Shown here one piece after another: positions 53,376 to 61,215 of a DNA stretch of 64,000 bases. The notes beneath the pieces are model-generated. The model was not told where the DNA came from and did not search any database. It saw nothing but the letters and a program-made list of their open reading frames with translations. A program made the translations under genes and the position numbers. How positions within the stretch are numbered: the first letter of the stretch is position 1; every line of letters begins with the position of its first letter. This DNA comes from Verrucomicrobiota bacterium (GTDB taxonomy: Bacteria > Chlamydiota > Chlamydiia > Chlamydiales > Rhabdochlamydiaceae), in NCBI GenBank assembly GCA_018240065.1, contig JAFEGH010000006.1, forward strand, positions 362,410 through 426,409, given 5' to 3'.

Positions 53376-53717
53376 ATTTAGTTTCTCGTTTTTAATTTTT
53401 TACCAGATAGTATCAAAACTGGAACATCAACTATAAAATTAAACGATTAATCGCCAATCCAATCTATCTATCAATTTAATTGTTTTTCCATCAAATTTTA
53501 TCAACAAATTCAGTTAATGTCAATTCGAATTAGAATTACAAAAAAGTGAAACATTTAATTTCTTAATAAGCAAAAATAGCAATTAAGATGAAATTAAATT
53601 TATTAATACACTATAAAACATATAATTTAATTGCACTTAGTAAGAGATTTTCAGAAAAAATTCGAAGGACTGGCAAAGAAAACTGCAGGGAGGGGATTAA
53701 CCTCCCCCTGCAGTACT
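53376..53717. other. 342-base AT-rich spacer within the array
   Basis: It lies between members A2 and A3. Only an AT-rich region with presumed promoters for A2 is seen, plus the A3 terminator at its right end. No gene. Confidence 0.5.
53675..53714 (-). terminator. Terminator of member A3
   Basis: On the minus strand ACTGCAGGGGGAGG pairs with CCCCTCCCTGCAGT over about 5 bases (inner fit slightly imperfect) and is followed by TTTTCTTT. Confidence 0.8.
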
Positions 53718-55469
53718 TTATGCTACAGGAGGAACGATCGCCAGTTTGGGAAGCAAAGAACCCGGTTCCACAAAGGTGGATCTCTGCTGTTTTTGCCAAT
53801 CGACAAAGTATTTCGAATGGTAGAGCTCCAATGTCTGCTCCTTAAACAAATCGGTCCAACTCCTGATCAGGCGGGAGAAGTTAAGAAAGCGGCCTGCGTT
53901 ATAAAGCTCTTCTTCCTCGGTCCCGGGGGGCAGCTCATGCAGCATCGTAGCACCACCTAAATACTTGATCAGCAAGTTGATAGCTAAAGTTCCTATCTTC
54001 CGAGGGATGTAAAAGACGACATCCCCGGCCAACGAGACCGCATTTTTAATAGGTTCCGGGGTCGCAGAAGCAATTTTGGAAAAAATCCCCTCGGCAAACT
54101 GATTGATTTTATCAATAACAGGTCCAATGACGGGGATGTGTTTGACATCGGGAAGGATGTCGACCAGAAAGTCCTTCACTGTGGTTTCTGTTGCAATATC
54201 ATAGCCTGCCTGCTTTAAGACGATGTTCATCAAGTTCGAGCAGTTCTGCCTTAGAAAATTAAAACGGATGTCGCCTGTGGTGTTGATCAGATTGATGATA
54301 TTGTCAGCTCGCTGCGCTGTGAGTGGGATGCTCGTAACGATGCGTCCTACATGCGGTCTGAACTCCTCATAGTCCCCTGCTTTATTGATTTTCGCCGTGA
54401 CCGTGCCTAAGAACTTCGCCATCCCGTCCTCCCAAAGGAATTCCTGGGACTCAGCGGGCATTTCGATCCCGAAGGAATAGACCTCGCCATTGGGCGCGAT
54501 TAAGCGCATGACGATATGCGTATTGAGGTTCTTGACGAAGTTGTCGAGGAGAGGGTTCTCTGGGAAGGGAGGGATCGTGGATACGAATTGGCGGCGGGGG
54601 GAGGTATGGAACTGGACGACCCAGTCTTTTGGAATTCCCTGATCGACTTCTCTATTCGTCTCATAGAATTTGCGGGCTTGATCCATGACGCGCTGGCGCT
54701 CAGCGGCGCTCAACCGATAAATGGGAACGATTCGGTCGTGATTGAGCCTGTCGATGGGCACAAGTCCATCTGGCGACAGGTAAGTCCAGTTTTGAACAAT
54801 TGAACCTAGATAATTTCTCGAGCGGATCTGATCGGTCTTGGAATCATAGGCAAGCTGTTGTTTGATCAATTCCCAGCGCTTGAACGCTCCTTGAACCTTG
54901 ATCATGGGGTGGCCGTCATTGTCCAGCTTGACATCGTGCATATCCGGATTGCGGCACGTTTCACGAAAACCAACGATCTTGAAAGCAAGAGCGCTTTCTA
55001 TCAGGAATCGGGCGCAGTCGATGTGGTCTTCAAGAATTGAAGCGGGAAGCCCCAACTGGGCCCATTTTTTCTCGATTTTTTCATCTTCGCTCTTTATCTC
55101 CGCGTTTTCTGAGACTTTCTTCTGAGCGCTAGCGTAGCTCTGCTGCAATTGGTCAAGCCGTGGTTTGATGAGCCGGTCGATCATGTCAACCGTCATCGTA
55201 GATTGCGGGAGGGAAGCCCCCATCTCCTGGCCCTCTCTGAGAAGCGGAGTGATATTCTGGATCTCCTTTTCCAAAAGAGACAATGCGCCGTTTTGAGCGA
55301 TCCTTTCAAGCCGTGGAAGCACGCCTCCCACTCTGATAAGCCAATTGGAGACTTTTGAAGAATCAACAACGCTGAGCGTTGTTACTCCAGCAGTGGTTGG
55401 AATCGCCTGAGAACCGAAAAGAGGGCATACCTTCCAAAAATCGAAACTCATGGGTGAAATTGCAGACAT
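53718..55469 (-). CDS. NlpC/P60-LRAT-like paralogue, subfamily A member 3
   Basis: 583 residues; the most diverged member of subfamily A. Putative catalytic His318 in LNTHIVMRLI, then EVYSFG, and Cys410 in FLRQNCSNLMNIVLKQAG. DNDGHPMIKVQG, RPHVGRIVTSIPLT and the tail PKLAIVPPVA are conserved. The N-terminus differs (SPMSFDFWKVCP instead of IKINY..MA.P). The hydrophobic segment after the Cys is present (FYIPRKIGTLAINLLI). It is terminated by its own stem-loop, so it is probably transcribed apart from A2 and A1. Confidence 0.7.
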   Translation of the reverse strand: MSAISPMSFDFWKVCPLFGSQAIPTTAGVTTLSVVDSSKVSNWLIRVGGVLPRLERIAQNGALSLLEKEIQNITPLLREGQEMGASLPQSTMTVDMIDRLIKPRLDQLQQSYASAQKKVSENAEIKSEDEKIEKKWAQLGLPASILEDHIDCARFLIESALAFKIVGFRETCRNPDMHDVKLDNDGHPMIKVQGAFKRWELIKQQLAYDSKTDQIRSRNYLGSIVQNWTYLSPDGLVPIDRLNHDRIVPIYRLSAAERQRVMDQARKFYETNREVDQGIPKDWVVQFHTSPRRQFVSTIPPFPENPLLDNFVKNLNTHIVMRLIAPNGEVYSFGIEMPAESQEFLWEDGMAKFLGTVTAKINKAGDYEEFRPHVGRIVTSIPLTAQRADNIINLINTTGDIRFNFLRQNCSNLMNIVLKQAGYDIATETTVKDFLVDILPDVKHIPVIGPVIDKINQFAEGIFSKIASATPEPIKNAVSLAGDVVFYIPRKIGTLAINLLIKYLGGATMLHELPPGTEEEELYNAGRFLNFSRLIRSWTDLFKEQTLELYHSKYFVDWQKQQRSTFVEPGSLLPKLAIVPPVA

Positions 55470-55544
55470 AATCTATGACTCGTATTTATTTAGTGTTGAA
55501 TTTGTTGTATCTGAAAGAGATAGCACTGTTACCGCATATGATGC

Positions 55545-55578
55545 GCTGTAAAGCTAGAATACGGGAACGCTTTACAGC
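55545..55578 (-). terminator. Hairpin downstream of the subfamily B member B1
   Basis: GCTGTAAAGC (55545-55554) pairs perfectly with GCTTTACAGC (55569-55578) over a 14-base loop, 7 bases past the stop of the gene at 55586. No T run follows, so termination may depend on other factors. Confidence 0.5.
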
Positions 55579-55585
55579 CCTTTGG

Positions 55586-57205
55586 TTATCTTTGTTCAAC
55601 ATACACTGTATTGGGCTGTTTTTTTTGCCATTTGGTTACATTCTTCGTCATATCAACAGTGAAACGTCCCGGATCGAAAATGTCGAAGATGGAAGAAAGC
55701 ATGGGCTTCAGTACACCCTTGCGCTGGTCTTCAGGCTCAAGCTGTTTGGTCCTCCATGCTCCAAGGGCAAGCAGGAAGGGCGAAACAAATAGGACAAAGG
55801 GAACAAATGCGATGTAGCTGGCTATTATTGAGACCTTCGCAGGAACAACTTTGGACAATTGACGTCCTAGAGCGTCGAACCCTCTCCTGATGAACTTAGG
55901 AACAAGGGCCTCGTAAAAGATTCTGTCTCCTCGGAGTGCACTGGGTAGATCGACCACGCCCGCTTCATGGAGAATCTCCGTCGTTTCGCTGCTGCAATTA
56001 TGTGTTGCGATATTGAACGGACGCAGTTCTTTAGAGCGTCTTTTTGTGATTTCGACCACCTTCAGCAACTGCTCATCGGTTACCTTGTCGAGGGTGGTAA
56101 CCATCAGGTCTTCTTTGAAGAATTCTGTACTGTCCGGGTTGTAGAAGAGTCCCGGGATCGTGTTCATAGGCTGTCCTTGGGCTACATCTTGCCATCTGGC
56201 TCCATACCCGATGCTGTAGACTTTTCCGTCTTGAAGCTCCGACCCTGGATGCGACGCGGAGAAGCCTTCCCGGGGAATGATTCGGAAATGAGTATGGATA
56301 TTGCCTTTTGTCAGATACTCCAGGATGCCCCACTTTTCTCTTGGATAGTGCGAAGTCACTATCTGCACCTGGCAAGATGCTGGAGGGGTCGGAAGCGATT
56401 TGAAATGATGGAGTCTGCTGAAATCGTGCCGATCCCTCATGACCAGTCCGTCTTCCTGGTACATCCAGTAGATTTTCTTCCCATCAGGCCCTAAGGAATA
56501 TAGCCTTTCCTCCTCATCGACAGAAATTTCCTGCGAAATCTTCGACCAGGGAGTCATCCGGCCGTTCATTTTCAGATGGGGCTCGGAAACAAGGACTGGA
56601 GTTCCATTCCTCTGGGTGAGGACGGGCCGCATCTCAATTGTATGCTGATAATCTGCATAGCGGATGAATCGATGCAAATGAGAGTCGGAAATAAAATCGA
56701 CGAGGTCGGGGCTTTTCCAGAACGCCTCTTCAGCAAATTCCTGTTTTTTCCAGTGGGCAAACATCTGAGCATTGTCCGACCGGCACTTTTCTCTCAGTTG
56801 CGCTCTGGAATGATCGGGATCGAACTGATTGAGGCGCTCTCTTACAGCCAGGGTATAACGCTCTAATCGGCAGGTGTCGCTGCTCTGGCCGGTAATGAGG
56901 CCTCTGCCCTTGGAGATATGGCGCTCGGCAAGCGCGAGCATCGACAGGACATTTCGTTGCGCACCTGAAGTCCCCTCTTTTTTAAAATAATCCTTAAAAA
57001 AAGCGATGAAGTAATCGCTTACTTTCCTGTCTTGAGATGAAGCAATGTAGGGAACAAAGAAGCGCAACAGGGAATTTTTCCAATCGCCCTCGATGAGCTC
57101 GCCACTTTCAACAAGCAGGTCGGAAGATAGCGCAGCGGGTGTGGCTGTTGGGGCTGCCGCTACTTCCAGATGCTCTGGCAATCGGAAAGAATAAACAATA
57201 TTCAC
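55586..57205 (-). CDS. NlpC/P60-LRAT-like paralogue, subfamily B member 1
   Basis: 539 residues, the shortest member. It starts MNIVYSFRLPEHL. The putative catalytic His is 304 in GNIHTHFRII, followed by KVYSIG, with Cys404 in IATHNCSSETTEILHEAG. KEDLMVTTLDKVTDEQLLK between the two is the subfamily B equivalent of the acidic segment. A very hydrophobic stretch, ASYIAFVPFVLFVSPFLLAL, follows the Cys and looks like a real membrane helix. It ends KWQKKQPNTVYVEQR and lacks the VPPVA tail of subfamily A. The start lacks a strong ribosome-binding site. Confidence 0.7.
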   Translation of the reverse strand: MNIVYSFRLPEHLEVAAAPTATPAALSSDLLVESGELIEGDWKNSLLRFFVPYIASSQDRKVSDYFIAFFKDYFKKEGTSGAQRNVLSMLALAERHISKGRGLITGQSSDTCRLERYTLAVRERLNQFDPDHSRAQLREKCRSDNAQMFAHWKKQEFAEEAFWKSPDLVDFISDSHLHRFIRYADYQHTIEMRPVLTQRNGTPVLVSEPHLKMNGRMTPWSKISQEISVDEEERLYSLGPDGKKIYWMYQEDGLVMRDRHDFSRLHHFKSLPTPPASCQVQIVTSHYPREKWGILEYLTKGNIHTHFRIIPREGFSASHPGSELQDGKVYSIGYGARWQDVAQGQPMNTIPGLFYNPDSTEFFKEDLMVTTLDKVTDEQLLKVVEITKRRSKELRPFNIATHNCSSETTEILHEAGVVDLPSALRGDRIFYEALVPKFIRRGFDALGRQLSKVVPAKVSIIASYIAFVPFVLFVSPFLLALGAWRTKQLEPEDQRKGVLKPMLSSIFDIFDPGRFTVDMTKNVTKWQKKQPNTVYVEQR

Positions 57206-57365
57206 CTGTTCACATCCCTCTTATTAATAATAAACAATCAAGGTCTGCAAGAAAGATATAGACGGATAAAATTAAAGCACATTAAAAAATGATTTTAACG
57301 CAACAGCAATTAAGTGGCCTCAAACTCAAAAACTTGTAGTCGTAGGGTGGTCGGAGCATCAATGC

Positions 57366-59084
57366 TTAATCGTGTTTTTCAAAGTATGAGTCCGCTCTCG
57401 TTTTCTGCCATTTGTAGATGTCTTTTGAAAGATCGAACTCCAGCTTGTTCGGGCTAAACATATCGAACAAATTGGAATAAAGAGCCTTGACCCTGTTCTC
57501 CGTTTTCACCCTAATCCTACTTTTGTCAGGGCGGTATCCATCTTCGTCTTCATAAGAGATCGTTGTCCTCCAGGCGCCAAGAATGGAGAAAATCGGCACA
57601 AAAACCACCGAATAGAGAAAATTCGCAAGACGTTGGACTGCGATCATGAGAAGGTTCGGTGTTACAGAATATAAAAAAGTGCCTACTTTATTAAGCGGCA
57701 CCCGAGCAGCTTTAGGGAAAATGAACTTGTAGAGCATATCCATGACATGGTTCTTGGTCTTAAGATCGAGGATTCCTGCCTCTTTTAGGAGATCGGCGGT
57801 GACCCCTACGCAATTCGAGGTAATGATATGGTAAGGATACTCTTCTTTGCTCCTTCTTTTGACGATGTCGACCAGCTTAAGCAACTGTTCATCTGTGATA
57901 TCGACAGGAGTAATGCAAAGGTCTTCTTTCAGAAATTCGTAACTATCGGGACAGAACCACTTTCCCTGCAGCGTAGAGAGAGGCCCCAGAAAAGAAAAAT
58001 CTCTCCATCGTGCCATCCAGCCGAGGCTATAGACAGAACCGTCGTTCAACCCCGCATTTGGGTGGCTCGTCGCGAAACCCTGTCTTGGGACAATGCGGAA
58101 ATAGGAGTGATGGACCCCTTTCAGCAGCCGATCGCCCAAATGCCAGTCTTCTGGGTGGGCATGGGTTGTGATAATTTCCACCCGTGAGCTGAGCGGGGCG
58201 CGGTCTAGCTGTTTCAACCGGCGCGGATTATCGAAATTGTTCTTATCCCATTGCGTCAAACCCTGGTCCAGGTACATCCACAACTTCTTCGTGCCATTTT
58301 CGATAGAGTAAAGTCTCTCCTCCGCATCGACATGAAGCTTCGTGCGAAGTTCAGACCAGGGCGTCAGGCGGCCTTCAACAAAAAGGTGGGGATGCAATTC
58401 CACTTTAACCTGCCCTCCAATTCGAGTGAGGATTGGGCGCATCGCAATCGAGTGCTTGTAATAGGGATGATTGATATAGCGGTGCAGATGGGACCTAAAA
58501 ACGAGGTCGACCAGATCGGGACAGCTCCAAAAGGCATCCTTGGAAAAGCCAAGCTTTTCCCATTTTTGGGCCAGGGCTTGATTGTCAGCGCGGCATTTCT
58601 CTGTCAAAACCTCTTTGGAGCGATGAGGCTCAAAAGCATTTAGGCGCTCCCTTGCGATGAGTGTGTAATGCTCCAACCTGCAAGTGTCGGAGGTCTGACT
58701 CGAGAACCACCCTTTTCCGTGTGCGATATGCTGCTCAGCTAGAGAGAGCATCGCTGTGATTTTTGCCTTATCGAAAACAGAGGGATCCTGATCAAACGAA
58801 TCCTTGAAGAATTGGATGAAGAATTCGCTGACTTTCCTGTCCTGAGAGGCGGCGTAATAAGGGACAAAAAAGCGAGTCAGGGCATTTCTCCAGCCACCCT
58901 CGACAATCCCCTCTCTGCTCACATAAAGATTGGAAGGAAGTTCAAAAGGATTAACGGATCCAAGAACGCGAGGTAATAAAGCCGTAGGTTGAGACGAGGG
59001 ATTTGGAAAAGAGGAACCGGTCCCGGCGCCAATGGAAATATCCGGGGGCAACCGAAAGCTGTAGTTAATTTTTACTTCGTTCAA
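57366..59084 (-). CDS. NlpC/P60-LRAT-like paralogue, subfamily B member 2
   Basis: 572 residues. Opens MNEVKINYSFRLPPDI. Putative catalytic His326 in GVHHSYFRIV, then SVYSLG, and Cys425 in HIITSNCVGVTADLLKEAG. Here the residue after Cys is Val instead of Ser/Thr, a possible change in activity. Shared B features are the SQDRKVSEFFIQFFKDSF helix, the CRLEHYTLIARERL block, LHPHLFVEGRLTPWSEL and EDLCITPVDITDEQ. The hydrophobic segment is FLYSVVFVPIFSILGAW. It is closest to member B3. Confidence 0.7.
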   Translation of the reverse strand: MNEVKINYSFRLPPDISIGAGTGSSFPNPSSQPTALLPRVLGSVNPFELPSNLYVSREGIVEGGWRNALTRFFVPYYAASQDRKVSEFFIQFFKDSFDQDPSVFDKAKITAMLSLAEQHIAHGKGWFSSQTSDTCRLEHYTLIARERLNAFEPHRSKEVLTEKCRADNQALAQKWEKLGFSKDAFWSCPDLVDLVFRSHLHRYINHPYYKHSIAMRPILTRIGGQVKVELHPHLFVEGRLTPWSELRTKLHVDAEERLYSIENGTKKLWMYLDQGLTQWDKNNFDNPRRLKQLDRAPLSSRVEIITTHAHPEDWHLGDRLLKGVHHSYFRIVPRQGFATSHPNAGLNDGSVYSLGWMARWRDFSFLGPLSTLQGKWFCPDSYEFLKEDLCITPVDITDEQLLKLVDIVKRRSKEEYPYHIITSNCVGVTADLLKEAGILDLKTKNHVMDMLYKFIFPKAARVPLNKVGTFLYSVTPNLLMIAVQRLANFLYSVVFVPIFSILGAWRTTISYEDEDGYRPDKSRIRVKTENRVKALYSNLFDMFSPNKLEFDLSKDIYKWQKTRADSYFEKHD

Positions 59085-59263
59085 TCAAAACCAATTAGAA
59101 TAAAATGATCGAAATGAACGACAAAAATATCTTATCCGCAAATTAAAAAACAATTAAAATAGATTACGCGCAACTGAACAAAACCAAAAGAAATTATTCT
59201 AAAATAAAAACCATGAAAATCAACTAATTCTATTGCTTAAAGCGATGAAATGAATCGTCAGAA

Positions 59264-60985
59264 TCAATCCCGCTTTTCATGATAAGTCTGCGGCTGCTGC
59301 TTCTGCCACTTGAAGACGTTTTTAGTGAGATCGAACTCCATCTTGCTCGGCCGAAAAAGATCGAAAATATTTGAATAAAGCGCCTTTAGCCTGTTTTCCG
59401 TCTTCACCCTAATCCGTCTTCTATCAACATCGGTGCCATCTTCATCTTCATAGGAAATCGTTGTCCTCCATGCTCCGAGAACGGAAAAGATCGGCGCAAA
59501 GATAACTGAATATAAGAACTTGCCTAAATGTTCCAGACTTTGCGAAACGACTGTCGGGGTAAATTTTAAGATAAAGGCGGCAACTGCGTCTAGACGCAAA
59601 CGGACATATTTAGGAAGGAAAAACTTGTACCACATGTATGTCATATGGTCTTTTGTCTTCAGATTTACTATCCCTGCCTCATTCAAGACATCGGCTGTGG
59701 CCCCCGAACAATTTGCAGTAATAATATGGAAAGGATGATCCTCTTTGCTCCTTCTTTTGACTATCTCCATTAACCTATTGACTTGCTCATCGGTGACCTC
59801 GACCGGTGTGATTGTGAGGTCTTCTTTTAAGAACTCGAAATTATCCGGGCAGAACCATCTTCCCTGAAGAGTGGAAAGAGGACCAAAGAATGAGAAGTCT
59901 TGCCATCTTGCACCCCATCCTAGACTGTAGACTGAACCATCGTTCAATCCAGCCCGGGGATTGCGGGCAGCAAAGCCCTCGCCAGGCACGATGCGAAAAA
60001 AGGAGTGGCGGGTTCCTTTTAAAAGGCGGTCTCCGAGGTGCCAGTCTTCTTTGTGGGCATGAGTGGTAATGATCTCTACTCTGGAGCGCAGCGGCGGGCG
60101 ATCTAACTGTTTTAAACGTCGCGGAGCATCAAAATTATTCCTATCCCATTGAGTCAGACCGTTGTCAAGATACATCCACATCTTCTTGACCCCATTGTCC
60201 ATCGAATAAAGCCTCTCATTCCGATCGACTTTAATTTTTTTGCGGACTTCAGACCATGGCGTCATCCGCCCGTCCATAAGAAGGTGGGGATGAAGCTCCA
60301 TTTTGGCCTGCCCGCCCACATGGGTGAGAACAGGACGCATCTCGATGGAGTGCTTATAGTAGGGGTGGTTGATGTGACGATGGAGATGCGATCTGAAGAC
60401 AAAATCGACCAGGTCGGGACAGCTCCAGAAAGCTTCTTTGGAAAAACCAAGCTTTTCCCATTTTTGAGCCAGGGCGCAATTGTCTGCGCGGCATTTTTCA
60501 TTCAAAGACTCGCGAGACTGGCGCGGTTCAAACAGGTTGAGACGGTCTCTGGCGATATAAGTATAGTGCTCTAACCTGCAGGTATCCCGGCTCTGACCTG
60601 AAAACCACCCTTTTCCACGAGCGATATGCTGCTCCGCCAAAGAGAGCATCGATTTAATTTTTTCCTTGTCAACCGATGCCGGATCATTTTCAAAAGATTC
60701 CTTAAAGAACTGCATAAAAAATTCGCTTACCTTGCTGTCCTCCGAGGATGCGTAATAAGGAACAAAGCAGCGTAACATGAAGTTTTTCCACCCGCCCTGG
60801 ATAAGCCCTCGGTCATTCAGATAGAGATTACTTGGCAGATCAGCAGGGATGGCGGATCCAGGAGCGCGAGGTAAAAATACACTTTGATGGTCAGAGGAAC
60901 CATCTATTGCAGATGTTGCAGATTCACTTAGCGAAATGCCGGGAGGAAGCCTAAAACTGTAATTAATTCTTATGGCATCTGACAT
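59264..60985 (-). CDS. NlpC/P60-LRAT-like paralogue, subfamily B member 3
   Basis: I start at ATG 60985 because MSDAIRINYSFRLPPGI aligns with the start of member B2; the frame extends 12 codons upstream to a GTG. The 573 residues carry His327 in GTRHSFFRIV, SVYSLG, and Cys426 in HIITANCSGATADVLNEAG. HPHLLMDGRMTPWSEV, EDLTITPVEVTDEQ and the hydrophobic FLYSVIFAPIFSVLGAW are shared with B2. It is the first gene of the array and lies back to back with the glycosyltransferase gene, with a 230-base AT-rich region between. Confidence 0.7.
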   Translation of the reverse strand: MSDAIRINYSFRLPPGISLSESATSAIDGSSDHQSVFLPRAPGSAIPADLPSNLYLNDRGLIQGGWKNFMLRCFVPYYASSEDSKVSEFFMQFFKESFENDPASVDKEKIKSMLSLAEQHIARGKGWFSGQSRDTCRLEHYTYIARDRLNLFEPRQSRESLNEKCRADNCALAQKWEKLGFSKEAFWSCPDLVDFVFRSHLHRHINHPYYKHSIEMRPVLTHVGGQAKMELHPHLLMDGRMTPWSEVRKKIKVDRNERLYSMDNGVKKMWMYLDNGLTQWDRNNFDAPRRLKQLDRPPLRSRVEIITTHAHKEDWHLGDRLLKGTRHSFFRIVPGEGFAARNPRAGLNDGSVYSLGWGARWQDFSFFGPLSTLQGRWFCPDNFEFLKEDLTITPVEVTDEQVNRLMEIVKRRSKEDHPFHIITANCSGATADVLNEAGIVNLKTKDHMTYMWYKFFLPKYVRLRLDAVAAFILKFTPTVVSQSLEHLGKFLYSVIFAPIFSVLGAWRTTISYEDEDGTDVDRRRIRVKTENRLKALYSNIFDLFRPSKMEFDLTKNVFKWQKQQPQTYHEKRD

Positions 60986-61215
60986 ATTTATTTCGGTGTT
61001 ATTAATCGCACAAGTTGCCACAAATTATATCTTCATCCCGCATTGAAATCTATTAAAAATTAAACTTATCAAATGTTTTTTTTCGCAAAATTTACTGATT
61101 AGCAAAAATTCATTTAGCTTATAAAAATTCAATACAAGTGATAAAATATTAGCGTTGACACCGGAAAAACAAAGATACCAACACAATATAATTTTAGGAT
61201 TTTAGCAGGAACATT

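Noticed and set aside
49913..60985. Array as polymorphic membrane proteins (Pmp) or phospholipase D family
   Set aside because: No GGAI/FxxN repeats, no autotransporter barrel and no HxKx4D motifs; the His/Cys arrangement fits a thiol hydrolase instead.
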